64,000 bases of DNA. Source: Peteryoungia ipomoeae (GTDB taxonomy: Bacteria > Pseudomonadota > Alphaproteobacteria > Rhizobiales > Rhizobiaceae). Every line of letters starts with the position of its first letter. The first letter of the stretch is position 1. The notes below the pieces were generated by a model that saw nothing but the letters and a program-made list of their open reading frames with translations, ran no database searches and was not told the origin of the DNA. The translations under genes and the position numbers were made by a program. The stretch lies in assembly GCF_004912165.1 (NCBI RefSeq), contig NZ_STGV01000001.1, positions 1-64,000 on the forward strand, in the 5' to 3' direction. Shown one piece after another: positions 1 through 8,177 of this stretch.

Positions 1-195
1 AGCCACCCGGAGGGAGCGATCCCGACCGGCGCAGAAGCCTGGGTTTTTTGAAAGTTCAATTTTACCTCCCCCACAACGGGGAGAGGATATGCCGCCGACC
101 CGTCTCGTCTTGAAACCCAAAAACCATACCTTCACTCTTGGACAACAGACCAAAACGACCCATCTTCAACACCAGTGAAACCAAGGACAAAGCCG

Positions 196-1650
196 ATGTA
201 TGGCCAGCTTTCCCCAATGACCGAAGACAGGGTGACCGGCGCGGCAGACCCTGCCGCGCGCATCGCATTCATCCTGGAGCGGCAAAAGGCCGGCTGGCTC
301 TCCGATCCCCTGCCATCGCGGGAGGTGCGGCTCGACCGCCTGGACCGGCTCGACCGGATGGTGGTCGCCTGGCAGGAGCGGTTCTGCGCCGCGATCTCGG
401 CGGATTTCGGCCAGCGGCCTCTCCTCCTGACCACACTGACCGACGTGGTGCCGACGCGGGCGGCGATCCGCCATGCCCGGCGCCATTTGAAACGCTGGAT
501 GGCGCGGCGGCGGGTGTCGCTTGGCTGGACGGGCAAGCCGGCGTCTGCCGAAATCCTGCGCCAGCCGCTTGGCGTGGTCGGCATCGTTGCGCCATGGAAT
601 TATCCGCTCAATCTGGTGCTTTCGCCTCTCACTGGGGCACTTGCGGCGGGCAACCGCGCGATGCTCAAGCCGTCCGAGTTGACGCCCGCCTTTTCCGAGG
701 CCTTGCAGCAGGCCGTGGCCGAATTCTTTGCCGAAGACGAGGTGGCGGTGGTGACCGGCGGGCCGGAGGTGGCGCAGGCGTTTACGGCCGCCCCCTTCGA
801 TCACCTCATTTTCACCGGATCGACTGCCGTCGGCCGCAAGGTGGCGGAAGCGGCGGCGCGAAACCTGACGCCGGTGACGCTCGAACTCGGCGGCAAATCG
901 CCTGCCATCCTCGATCCGTCAGCCGATATTGCCCGGGCCGTGCCGCGGCTCGTCTGGGGCAAGTTGCTCAATGCCGGCCAGACCTGCGTTGCGCCTGACT
1001 ATGCGCTGGTGCCGCGGGAGCGGGTCGATGCCTTCATCGCAGCTGTCATGGCCGAGGTGGCGCGGCAGTATCCCGGTCTGCCTGACAATCCGGATTACAC
1101 CTCGATCATCAGCGCCCGGCATTTCGAGCGGCTGGAGCGGCTTGTGGAAGAGGCGCGGGACAAGGGCGCGACGGTGGTTGAGCTTGCCGGCGCCAATGAC
1201 GCTGTGCGCCGGATGTTTGCGCCCGTGCTCCTGACCGGGGCGCCGGACGACGCTGCCGTCATGCGTGAGGAGATTTTTGGCCCCATCCTGCCGGTCATTG
1301 CTTATGACACGCTGGAGGAGGCAATTGCCTATATCAACCAGCGCGACCGGCCGCTTGCGCTCTACTGGTTCGGCACGGACAGAGCGGCGGAGACGCGGGT
1401 GCTGGAGGGCACGATTGCCGGCGGGGTGACGGTCAATGACACCATCCTGCATCTGTCGCAGGACGACCTGCCGTTCGGCGGCGTCGGGGCTTCGGGCCAT
1501 GGCGCCTATCACGGCGAGGCCGGGTTTCTCGCGCTCAGCAAGGAAAAGCCGGTTCTGCGGCAATCGACGTGGTCGGGTGTGAAACTGCTCTATCCGCCCT
1601 ATGGCGGCGTGACGCGTTTGATGCTGAAACTGCTCGGGCGGCTGGGCTGA
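196..1650 (+). CDS. calB: Coniferyl-aldehyde-type dehydrogenase (NAD(P)-dependent aldehyde dehydrogenase)
   Basis: Oxidises an aromatic or aliphatic aldehyde to the acid in the cytoplasm. The 484-residue protein has the full aldehyde dehydrogenase fold: the PWNYPL segment with Asn135, FTGSTAVG of the cofactor site, general base Glu230 in LELGGKSP and nucleophile Cys264 in GQTCVAPDY. The short length and the C-terminal FGGVGASGHGAYHG stretch fit the coniferyl aldehyde dehydrogenase subfamily. ATG 196 is chosen because AAGGA lies 8 bases upstream; an in-frame GTG at 175 is the alternative. The leader holds a small CTCCCC/GGGGAG hairpin (66-83). No pathway neighbours are present, so the natural substrate is uncertain. 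Confidence 0.85.
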   Translation: MYGQLSPMTEDRVTGAADPAARIAFILERQKAGWLSDPLPSREVRLDRLDRLDRMVVAWQERFCAAISADFGQRPLLLTTLTDVVPTRAAIRHARRHLKRWMARRRVSLGWTGKPASAEILRQPLGVVGIVAPWNYPLNLVLSPLTGALAAGNRAMLKPSELTPAFSEALQQAVAEFFAEDEVAVVTGGPEVAQAFTAAPFDHLIFTGSTAVGRKVAEAAARNLTPVTLELGGKSPAILDPSADIARAVPRLVWGKLLNAGQTCVAPDYALVPRERVDAFIAAVMAEVARQYPGLPDNPDYTSIISARHFERLERLVEEARDKGATVVELAGANDAVRRMFAPVLLTGAPDDAAVMREEIFGPILPVIAYDTLEEAIAYINQRDRPLALYWFGTDRAAETRVLEGTIAGGVTVNDTILHLSQDDLPFGGVGASGHGAYHGEAGFLALSKEKPVLRQSTWSGVKLLYPPYGGVTRLMLKLLGRLG

Positions 1651-1661
1651 TGAAAACCACC

Positions 1662-1694
1662 GGGGCGAGTGCGGTTTTTTCCGTCACTCGCCCC
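1662..1694. terminator. Inverted repeat between convergent genes
   Basis: Perfect 10-bp arms GGGGCGAGTG and CACTCGCCCC flank a 13-base T-rich loop just after the aldehyde dehydrogenase stop. There is no clear T run after the stem, so terminator function is likely but unproven. A second small stem (GGACC/GGTCC) follows at about 1700-1714. Confidence 0.5.
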
Positions 1695-1837
1695 GTGCCG
1701 GACCTTGCGGTCCTTCCTCCCCCCGGAGAACTCTCAGGCCATTTCCAGTGAACGCATATTCAGCGGAAATGCTCCATGTTTTTGTTTCTGCCGCATTATC
1801 CGACGCCGAGGCGATGCTGCTTCGGCGGGATATGCTC

Positions 1838-2941
1838 TCAGCCGGCCTTGGCCATGCGCATGACGTCAGGGTCGTAAACCCGGCCGAAGCGATTGGCAAG
1901 GAAAGCATCAAGCCCGATCTCTTCCTGCCGCACGAATCCGGCCTGGGGCAGGGTGCCATCGGCGAGAAGATCGAGCACGGTGCAGATTCCGGCTGCGGTG
2001 GTGATCTGGATGGCGCTCATCTTCTTGCCCGCGACAACGCCGGCATAGACCTTGTTGGCATAGGTTTCCTGCAGGTAGCGGCCGTCCTTCCAGCCACAGA
2101 CGGTGACGAAGACGACGACCACATCCTGCATGGTGGCGGGCAGCGCGTTTTCGAACAGGTCCTTCAGCACGTCGCGACGGTTCTTCAGGTTGAAGTCGTT
2201 GAGCAGCGCCTTGATGATGGCCTGATGGCCCGGATAGCGGATGGTGCGATAGTTCATCGTGCGCACCCGGCCTTCCAGGGTTTTGGCCAGCGTGCCGAGG
2301 CCGCCAGAGGTGTTGAAGGCTTCGTAGGTGACGCCGTCCAGCGAGAATTCTTCGCGCTCTTCCATGGCCGGAACGACGGTGAGCTTGCCTTCGACGATGG
2401 CTTCGCAGGGCTCGATATATTCGTTGATCAGGCCGTCGGTCGACCAGGTGAGGTTATAGTTCAGCGCATTGGACGGATATTGCGGCAGGGCGCCGACGCG
2501 CATGCGCACGGAATCGAGCGTGTCGAAATGTTTCGTCAGATCGTTGGCGACGATGGAAATGAAGCCGGGGGCAAGGCCACATTGCGGGATGAAAGCGGAA
2601 CGGGCACCGCGGGCAAGCTCTTCCACCTTGCAGGTGGTGGCCACGTCTTCGGTCAGATCGAGATAATGGGTCGCGGTGCGGGCAGCACTTTCGGCGATTG
2701 CGCCGGTCAGGTGGAAGGGGGCGGCGGAAAGGACGGCGAACTGGCCGGTGAGGGCTGCGTCCAATGCCGCGGCGTCGGTGATATCGAGTTCGAGGGGTTT
2801 TACGGCAAGATGGGCGTCGAGTTTGCCAAGCTGTTCGGCGCTGCGGTCGGCAATGGTCACGGCGTAGTCGCCAGTTTCGGCCAGCATGCGGGCAATTGCG
2901 CCGCCGATCTTGCCGGCACCGATGATGGTAACGTGTTTCAT
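1838..2941 (-). CDS. Saccharopine dehydrogenase-family oxidoreductase (possible lysine 6-dehydrogenase)
   Basis: The 367-residue protein starts with a Rossmann motif (IIGAGKIGGAIA, about residues 5-16) and carries the saccharopine dehydrogenase-type catalytic domain, with QCGLAPGF in the middle. Family members act on lysine, saccharopine or related amino acids with NAD(P). Agrobacterium is known to have a lysine 6-dehydrogenase of this family and similar size, so lysine catabolism is the leading guess. The divergent Lrp/AsnC gene at 3092 supports an amino-acid role. The start at 2941 is preceded by AAAAAGGGG; an upstream in-frame start would add 30 residues that do not look like the family. 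Confidence 0.75.
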   Translation of the reverse strand: MKHVTIIGAGKIGGAIARMLAETGDYAVTIADRSAEQLGKLDAHLAVKPLELDITDAAALDAALTGQFAVLSAAPFHLTGAIAESAARTATHYLDLTEDVATTCKVEELARGARSAFIPQCGLAPGFISIVANDLTKHFDTLDSVRMRVGALPQYPSNALNYNLTWSTDGLINEYIEPCEAIVEGKLTVVPAMEEREEFSLDGVTYEAFNTSGGLGTLAKTLEGRVRTMNYRTIRYPGHQAIIKALLNDFNLKNRRDVLKDLFENALPATMQDVVVVFVTVCGWKDGRYLQETYANKVYAGVVAGKKMSAIQITTAAGICTVLDLLADGTLPQAGFVRQEEIGLDAFLANRFGRVYDPDVMRMAKAG

Positions 2942-3091
2942 GAATTGCCCCTTTTTGGATTTTGCCGACCGAAGAAAGCCGGCCTTGTTATTCGTCCGTT
3001 CCAGTCTGAGCGGCTGGGCTGTCGATTCCAAGTGGCGGTTCTACCAATATCGCGTATGGTATTGCGCATATTGACGAGGAGACCGAGCAGA
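2942..3091. promoter_or_regulatory. Divergent promoter region between dehydrogenase and Lrp-type regulator
   Basis: This 150-base gap separates divergent genes. It holds an imperfect AT-rich inverted repeat at 3046-3072 (AATATCGCG and GCGCATATT, centred near 3059), a plausible Lrp/AsnC binding site next to the regulator start. Only the outer five bases of each arm match strictly. Confidence 0.35.
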
Positions 3092-3523
3092 ATGCAGTTA
3101 TCAGAAAAGGATCGGGCGCTGCTCGCCCTGCTCTCGGAAAATGCGCGGATGCCGGTGGCGGAGCTGGCGCGCAGGCTCGATCTGTCGCGCAGTACGGTGC
3201 AGGCACGGCTCGAGCGTCTGGAGGATCTCGGCGTGATTGCCGGCTATCAGGTGCGGCTGTCCGATGCCTATCAAAGCGGGTTGATCCGGGCGCATGTGAT
3301 GGTGGTGATTGCGCCGAAAGCCTTGACTGCGGTGACCGCCGAGCTCGGCGCGATCCGGGAGGTGACGGCGCTCTATTCGGTCAATGGTCCCTATGATCTG
3401 ATTGCCATCGTCGCGGCGCCGTCGATCTCCGAACTCGACCGGTTGATCGACCGGATCGGCGAGCTTGCGGGTGTCGAACGCACGGTGTCATCGATCATCC
3501 TGTCGACGCGGCTATCCCGCTGA
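3092..3523 (+). CDS. Lrp/AsnC family transcriptional regulator
   Basis: A 143-residue DNA-binding regulator. The N-terminal winged helix-turn-helix (LSENARMPVAELARRLDLS, then STVQARLERLEDLGVI) is followed by an RAM/AsnC ligand domain with the usual VNGPYDLIAIVAA strand. Such proteins sense amino acids as octamers and often control a divergent catabolic gene, here the dehydrogenase at 1838-2941. ATG 3092 has GAGGAG about 10 bases upstream. The frame stays open far upstream, but that stretch is only the antisense of the dehydrogenase. Confidence 0.85.
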   Translation: MQLSEKDRALLALLSENARMPVAELARRLDLSRSTVQARLERLEDLGVIAGYQVRLSDAYQSGLIRAHVMVVIAPKALTAVTAELGAIREVTALYSVNGPYDLIAIVAAPSISELDRLIDRIGELAGVERTVSSIILSTRLSR

Positions 3524-3604
3524 CATCACTGTATGCACTTTCCTCGATAGCCCCTAATTATTTAGGGATGGCAGCAACTTTTCGTTGATGTAGGATTTGC
3601 GCAC

Positions 3605-4087
3605 ATGTTGGGGACGGGCTTGATGAAATTTCTCGCCGTGCTGATTGCCTTGGGGCTTGCATCGCCTGCCGTTGCCATGCCGGCAAACGAGCAGGGTCGT
3701 TTGCATGACCGGCTGATTGGCAGCACCACGACCTGGGTGAATTCCTACGGATCCGTGATGACCCTCGACGTCGCTGCAAACGGTGCCGTGCGCGGCTACA
3801 TCGTCAACAACGCACCCGGCACTGGCTGCCGCGGCATTCCTTACGACATTCGCGGTCGCCTGAAAGGCGAAGTGCTCGCATTCCATGTGAGTTGGAGGAA
3901 TGGCGTCGCCGATTGCCAGTCCGAAACCGAATGGCGTGGCGTGGTGAGACTGACGGCGGCGGGCAAGCTCGAATTCGTCAGCCATTGTCATCACAGGCAG
4001 GGATTGCTGGGTGACAAGGTCAGCATCGGCGTCGATCGCTTCATTGAGCAGGCGCCCAATCGTCTTCAATCGTTCGTCGATCACTGA
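3605..4087 (+). CDS. Secreted avidin-family (rhizavidin-like) protein
   Basis: A 160-residue precursor with a signal peptide (hydrophobic stretch about residues 8-24, ending near PAVAMPA) and an avidin/streptavidin barrel. Aligned by eye to streptavidin, Asn46, Ser50, Tyr65, Trp97, Ser106, Thr108, Trp110 and Asp144 match biotin-pocket residues. Cys75 and Cys104 occupy the cysteine positions of the dimeric rhizavidin type. The lid Trp (streptavidin Trp108) is replaced in VSHCHHRQG, so binding may be weaker or different. ATG 3605 has AGGA 9 bases upstream; ATG 3623 would give a more typical signal peptide. It stands alone between a regulator and a convergent HD-GYP gene. Confidence 0.85.
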   Translation: MLGTGLMKFLAVLIALGLASPAVAMPANEQGRLHDRLIGSTTTWVNSYGSVMTLDVAANGAVRGYIVNNAPGTGCRGIPYDIRGRLKGEVLAFHVSWRNGVADCQSETEWRGVVRLTAAGKLEFVSHCHHRQGLLGDKVSIGVDRFIEQAPNRLQSFVDH

Positions 4088-4194
4088 AAGCGGCGGCGCC
4101 AACGTGCCCCCGAATCTTGAGGGGGTGAATACACGCGGAGGGCTGCCAGCCGTTTTGGACGAAGCAGGTGGGCGGCGCGGATCTGCCGGCGGTT

Positions 4195-5547
4195 TCAGGC
4201 GGCGATCAGCTCGGAACTGGTGAGGGCACGCTCCAGCGCGTTGATGCAGCTGGCGTCATGATGGCGGCCAGCGGTTTCCCAAAGGATCTCGAAGGCCTTG
4301 GCGACGGGGAGGGCAGCGCGGTAGGGGCGGTCTGCCGTCAGCGCGTCGAACACGTCTGCGGTTGCGACAATGCGCACGTCAAACGCAATTTCGTCGCCGC
4401 GCAGTCCGCGCGGATAGCCGGTGCCATCAAGCTTTTCGTGGTGGCTGCCGCCGATCTTGGCGACATCGGCAAAGGCATGGATGCGCGAAAGGATGGCTTG
4501 CGAATATTCCGCATGCCGCTTCATCTGTTCCCATTCATCGCCCTTGAGGCGACCCGGCTTGTCGAGCACGGCGTTGGAGACGCCGAGCTTGCCGATGTCG
4601 TGCAAGAGGGCTGCCCGCTTCAATTGACGACGCTGTGCCGGCTGCATGTCGAGCTGCTCGGCAATCATGTCGGAAAATAGCGCGACGCGCTCGCTATGGC
4701 CTGCGGTGAACGGGCTCTTGGCGTCGATGACGCGGGCAAAGCCTGCGGCGATATCGTCGAGGTAATCGTCATCCGCATAGACGGCTTCGCGGCCGGGTTC
4801 GGCATCGAGCACGAGGCGCTCGATATCCGGGCGCACGAGATCCGTCCAGAAGCGGGCTTCGCTGGCGCTGCGCAGGAAGGCATCGACCACGGCGGGGTCG
4901 AACCAGCCGCCGGAGCGTTTCAGCACTTCTGCGACCGCCGCTTCCGGGCCGGAATCCAGGAAGTAGATGTCGATGACCTGCGCCATCAGCGCGATGCGGG
5001 CGAAGATGTGGATGTCGTTGCCGGCTTTGCCAAGCGGCTTGCCGCCGCCGTCGAAATGTTCGTCGAGATCGAGGATGCCTTGGGCGACCGGCTCGGAAAA
5101 ACGCATCTGACGGGCGATATCCGCACCGCGCTCGCAACGGGTCTGGATGAGCGTGGTGGCGATCTCGCTGCCGTTCTTCAAGATGTTGACGAGGCCGCGG
5201 AACCGTTCGGCAAGGCCGACCCGCATGCCGGTATGCGCAAGCACGAAGCGCAGCACCTGCGGAAAGGAGCCATCGACCAGCTTGAAATCGCGTTTGAACT
5301 TCAGATCATCGGCAAGGTACAGCTCGCAAATGCGCGCGGCGTTGGACGAGCAGCCAAGATCCTTCAACAGCAGGGTGAAATAAAGATCGTGCAGTGCCCG
5401 CTCGCTGAGGCCCAGCTGGCGACCGATGGCCATGCCGATGTGGCAGCAACGGATACTATGCCCCGCCGGCTGACCTTCGGTCATGTCCAGGGCATGGCTC
5501 AGCGCCTCAATGATTTCGGCCAGTCGGATTTCCGTCGCCATTTCCAC
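4195..5547 (-). CDS. HD-GYP domain protein (probable c-di-GMP phosphodiesterase)
   Basis: A 450-residue soluble protein with two HD-GYP-like halves. The C-terminal half has an intact metal and signature set: HD at 316-317, HHE at 369-371 and GYP at 377-379, so it should hydrolyse cyclic di-GMP. The N-terminal half (about 20-200) keeps the fold but has KD at 62-63 where HD is expected and HFDGGGKP (164-171) where HHE..GYP should be, so it is probably non-catalytic. GTG 5547 or ATG 5541 may be the start; no Shine-Dalgarno decides it. It is divergent from the ClpP-like gene. Confidence 0.85.
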   Translation of the reverse strand: MEMATEIRLAEIIEALSHALDMTEGQPAGHSIRCCHIGMAIGRQLGLSERALHDLYFTLLLKDLGCSSNAARICELYLADDLKFKRDFKLVDGSFPQVLRFVLAHTGMRVGLAERFRGLVNILKNGSEIATTLIQTRCERGADIARQMRFSEPVAQGILDLDEHFDGGGKPLGKAGNDIHIFARIALMAQVIDIYFLDSGPEAAVAEVLKRSGGWFDPAVVDAFLRSASEARFWTDLVRPDIERLVLDAEPGREAVYADDDYLDDIAAGFARVIDAKSPFTAGHSERVALFSDMIAEQLDMQPAQRRQLKRAALLHDIGKLGVSNAVLDKPGRLKGDEWEQMKRHAEYSQAILSRIHAFADVAKIGGSHHEKLDGTGYPRGLRGDEIAFDVRIVATADVFDALTADRPYRAALPVAKAFEILWETAGRHHDASCINALERALTSSELIAA

Positions 5548-5754
5548 GTTTCTGCTTCAGTTTGGCCGGATCGTGACAGTCGGGAGTTAAAATCCCGTAA
5601 GTCGCCAGGGGCTAATTGCATTCACGGCGCGGCGCGTGACCCTTCTTGGACTAACCTCCTGTTCACTGCTTGCGTGCTTGTCTTTTTCTCGCATTGTCTT
5701 AAGCCATGAGACGCACTATGTGCGGATAAGCCAAACGAAGAAGGACTGTCCCCT

Positions 5755-6342
5755 GTGATGAACGAAGACGAAGACGACAAGAGCAAGGAACTGCCGATCG
5801 GCAAGGAAACGGAAGCGAACCTCTTCAAGTCGCGTTCGATCTTCATCTATGGCGGTATCACCATGGAGCTGGCGCAGAAGGTCTGCACGCAGCTTGTCGC
5901 GCTCGCAGCCGCCTCGGATGAAGACATCCGCGTGTTCGTCTGCTCGCCGGGCGGCCACGTCGAAGCCGGTGATGCGATCCACGACATGATCAAGTTCATA
6001 AAGCCGAAGGTGTGGATCATTGCGACGGGCTGGGCTGCTTCCGCAGGCTCGCTGATTTTCGTCTCGGTGCCGAAGGAACGCCGTCTGGCGCTGCCCAACA
6101 CCCGCTTCCTGATGCACCAGCCGTCTGGCGGCACCCGCGGCATGGCCTCCGATATCGAGATCCAGGCCCGCGAAATCATCAAGATGAACCAGCGCCTGAT
6201 CAAGATCTACGCCAAGGCCACAGGCCAGTCGGAAGAGAAGATCGCCAAGGACATCGACCGCGATTACTGGCTGTCGGCCGAAGATGCCGTGTCCTACGGC
6301 CTGGTCGGCAGGATCATCGAGAGCCATGCCGATATCGGCTGA
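5755..6342 (+). CDS. ClpP-family serine protease subunit (paralogue)
   Basis: A 195-residue ClpP-type peptidase. Catalytic Ser96 sits in [11 protein letters not shown], His121 in [10 protein letters not shown], and the acidic residue in [13 protein letters not shown] (about 167-170). The oxyanion glycines in SPGGHVEAG are present. It lacks a clpX neighbour and has a charged N-terminus ([10 protein letters not shown]), so it is an accessory ClpP rather than the main clpXP copy. AAGGA is 9 bases before GTG 5755 and 12 before ATG 5758, and either could be used. A strong terminator follows. Confidence 0.85.
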   Translation: MMNEDEDDKSKELPIGKETEANLFKSRSIFIYGGITMELAQKVCTQLVALAAASDEDIRVFVCSPGGHVEAGDAIHDMIKFIKPKVWIIATGWAASAGSLIFVSVPKERRLALPNTRFLMHQPSGGTRGMASDIEIQAREIIKMNQRLIKIYAKATGQSEEKIAKDIDRDYWLSAEDAVSYGLVGRIIESHADIG

Positions 6343-6364
6343 TCGGTTCATCGATTGACCCATC

Positions 6365-6396
6365 AAAAAAGCCGCTGGAGCGATCCGGCGGCTTTT
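6365..6396 (+). terminator. Rho-independent terminator after the clpP paralogue
   Basis: The stem AGCCGC-TGGA pairs with TCC-GGCGGCT around a GCGA loop. It is flanked by six A residues on the left and five T residues on the right, so it could work in both directions. It lies 22 bases past the ClpP stop. Confidence 0.85.
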
Positions 6397-6424
6397 TCGT
6401 TTTGGACAAGTGGGGCGCCTGCGA

Positions 6425-6739
6425 TCAGATCAGCGGGCAGCCGCGGCGATTGGCAAAGCGCAGCTGTTCGGGCCCGCGGCGGGTAAAGCCGCGCACGGTG
6501 ATGCTGCGGTCGGTAACGCGCACGACTTCGGCGCGGCGCAGGCCTTCTTCGCGGGCAGCGCGCGCTGCCTCACGCGGGCTGCAGCCGCGATCGCGCCGAT
6601 CACGATCACGGACGATCGGACGGACGCCATCAGGCCCGATGCGCAATTCGACGTCCTGGGCGGAGGCGAACGTTGAAAACGAGATGCTGCTGAAAAGCAT
6701 GGTGAAGGCGAGTGCGCATTTGCCGATGGTGGAAGACAT
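6425..6739 (-). CDS. Secreted hypothetical protein, Arg-rich
   Basis: A 104-residue protein with a clear signal peptide (KCALAFTMLFSSISFSTFASAQ, cleavage after about residue 28). The mature part is short and Arg-rich: a RPIVRDRDRRDRG stretch, then GCSPREAARAAREEGLRRAEVVRVTDRS, and a C-terminal RGCPLI. Two Cys residues (near GCSP and RGCP) may form a disulphide in the periplasm. I do not recognise a named domain, and function is unknown. Its stop faces the ClpP terminator. Confidence 0.7.
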   Translation of the reverse strand: MSSTIGKCALAFTMLFSSISFSTFASAQDVELRIGPDGVRPIVRDRDRRDRGCSPREAARAAREEGLRRAEVVRVTDRSITVRGFTRRGPEQLRFANRRGCPLI

Positions 6740-6843
6740 GCCGGTTTCCTCGTGTTGGGATCTCGGCGCAAAAACGGCAGATCAGCGCAAAAGGTTCCGC
6801 CTCCATCACCTCAGATGTGACGGGCGACACGCGTCAAAGCGTA

Positions 6844-7347
6844 TCAGCGCCATTCATGCAGCCGTGCACCCATCAGCGGGCGGGCGGTGACAAGCGGCAA
6901 TGTCGTTCCAGCGGGGTCAGCATGAGCCAGCGCTTCCGCCTCGTCGTTGAAGCCGATGAAGATCATCGACAGGGACAAAGCCTTCGGTGCACCCTTCTTG
7001 CGATAGGTGAATTTTACCGCGCAATGCGGATAAGTCTCATCCAGGACGGCACCTTCGGGCAGCGCATCGGAGAGCGCGAGATGCGCACCGAGACCAAGGA
7101 AACGATCGATGGCGGCAAAGGCTGTCGCCTCGGGCAGCTGCCTGTTCTCGCTCGAGCCGGGTGCGCGGCCCCAGAACAGGTTGTCGACCAGCCCCTTCGC
7201 CCGCTTCGACTTCACCACCACAAGCCCACCCGCCGCCACAAGCTCCAGATGGGTGTCCCAGGTCTGGAAGAGGTCGGGGGACTGGTGGAGTTCTGTGAGG
7301 AGGGGGCGGAGGGTTGTGGTGAGGTCGGTGTAGAGGGCTGGGGGCAT
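6844..7347 (-). CDS. Hypothetical cytoplasmic protein
   Basis: A 167-residue protein with no signal peptide or membrane span. It begins MPPALYTDLTTTLRPLL and contains a GGLVVVKSKRAKGLVDNLFWG segment and a FTYRKKGAPKALSLSMIF segment. I recognise no family. The frame stays open upstream of 7347, but those 36 residues are Pro/His/Arg-rich and look non-coding, so the internal ATG is preferred. The 5' end of the gene is unusually rich in C on the coding strand. Start and function are both uncertain. Confidence 0.6.
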   Translation of the reverse strand: MPPALYTDLTTTLRPLLTELHQSPDLFQTWDTHLELVAAGGLVVVKSKRAKGLVDNLFWGRAPGSSENRQLPEATAFAAIDRFLGLGAHLALSDALPEGAVLDETYPHCAVKFTYRKKGAPKALSLSMIFIGFNDEAEALAHADPAGTTLPLVTARPLMGARLHEWR

Positions 7348-7533
7348 GGGCGGGGTGTCTCGGCGAGTGTGGGATGGTGTGTGGCGGCCTCGTAGCATGG
7401 CGGGGGCGGGGTGGATATGGAACAGACAGATGAAATTGAAGCCGACTGCCCGCAAAGAGTGTTGCGATGGCTTGAACCATCAAGGTGAACGGTGCTCAAT
7501 TGAGCCATGCATCTGGGATCGGAGAACGCTTAA

Positions 7534-7902
7534 ATGCCCTATGAGACATTTGATTTGAACACGGTTCAGCCAGATGACCGTCAGCCAACTAAGGCGAAGC
7601 TTTTCGATGCTACCGGATCCGGAGCATGGCGCGGTTGTGTTCCGGGCAATGATCTCGGCGGCGAAAACACCATTCTCGCCTATGGCAATGACACGGTGGG
7701 TGAGGGGCCGGCCCTGCATGTGCACCCCTATGACGAGACATTTATCGTCATTGAGGGACGAGCCCGGTTCTATGTCGGAGATCAGGTAATCGATGCCGAA
7801 GCGGGCGATGTCGTCTTTGGTCCGAAGGGCGTCCCGCATCGCTTCGAAAATCTTGGCCCCAGACGCTCGACATTCACAACGGTCGGAAGTGGTATCAGGT
7901 GA
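7534..7902 (+). CDS. Small cupin-domain protein, possible frameshifted C-terminus
   Basis: A 122-residue single-domain cupin. HVHPYDETFIVIEG gives the first metal-binding motif (two His and a Glu) and DVVFGPKGVPHRFENLG the second (PxGxPH with the final His). Members bind a metal and act as small dioxygenases, isomerases or sensors; the substrate is unknown. After NLGP the reading becomes RRSTFTTVGSGIR, unlike cupins. The third frame instead reads TLDIHNGRKWYQVNL and stops at a natural place, suggesting a one-base loss in the CCCC run near 7857. A RIME-like repeat begins 28 bases downstream. Confidence 0.7.
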   Translation: MPYETFDLNTVQPDDRQPTKAKLFDATGSGAWRGCVPGNDLGGENTILAYGNDTVGEGPALHVHPYDETFIVIEGRARFYVGDQVIDAEAGDVVFGPKGVPHRFENLGPRRSTFTTVGSGIR

Positions 7903-7930
7903 ATTTGTAAGGGCGGCATCTGGGGGAATC

Positions 7931-8037
7931 CGTCATGCTCGGCCTTGTGCCGAGCATCTGCCGTGGCATCCACACTCTCAACCTCGCCGTCTGCCGCTGG
8001 CGGCAGGAGATCCTCGGGACTTCGCCCGAGGATGACG
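7931..8037. repeat. RIME-like palindromic intergenic element, copy A
   Basis: A 107-base element bounded by inverted CGTCAT and ATGACG ends. It holds three internal hairpins: ATGCTCGGC/GCCGAGCAT, CTGCCG/CGGCAG and ATCCTCGGG/CCCGAGGAT. It is identical over all 107 bases to 8797-8903. Size and architecture resemble the Rhizobium intergenic mosaic elements (RIME), an assignment made from memory of that family. Confidence 0.75.
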
Positions 8038-8062
8038 GCGGTGGACCTTGTTGCAACGAAAA

Positions 8063-8088
8063 ACCCCGCCAAATTTCTCCGGCGGGGT
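8063..8088 (-). terminator. Terminator hairpin in duplicated segment, copy A
   Basis: Perfect ACCCCGCC/GGCGGGGT arms around a 10-base loop, followed on the minus strand by a T run. It ends transcription of the minus-strand isochorismatase gene and is the homologue of the hairpin at 8931-8956. Confidence 0.75.
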
Positions 8089-8126
8089 CCTCAATTCCCT
8101 CAATCCTTAAGCGCTAGCCCGCGCTC

Positions 8127-8165
8127 TCAGAACGACACAGCGCGATCGCCATCCTCGTCCTGAAC
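8127..8165 (-). pseudogene. Remnant of a carboxyspermidine dehydrogenase 3' end
   Basis: The minus strand reads VQDEDGDRAVSF then TGA, against IQDEDGDRAVEF then TGA at the end of the intact gene at 8993. The similarity runs on into the shared terminator and RIME-like element. This is a duplicated gene tail with no promoter or start, lying directly past the isochorismatase stop. Confidence 0.7.
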
Positions 8166-8177
8166 GTGCGTAAGGCG

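Noticed and set aside
1748-3091. Long plus-strand open frame reaching into the Lrp gene
   Set aside because: It is the antisense of the dehydrogenase at 1838-2941. Only the part from ATG 3092 has a domain and a ribosome site.
4106-4124. CCCCC/GGGGG hairpin between the avidin and HD-GYP genes
   Set aside because: Short stem without a T run; could be a weak terminator but may be chance in GC-rich DNA.
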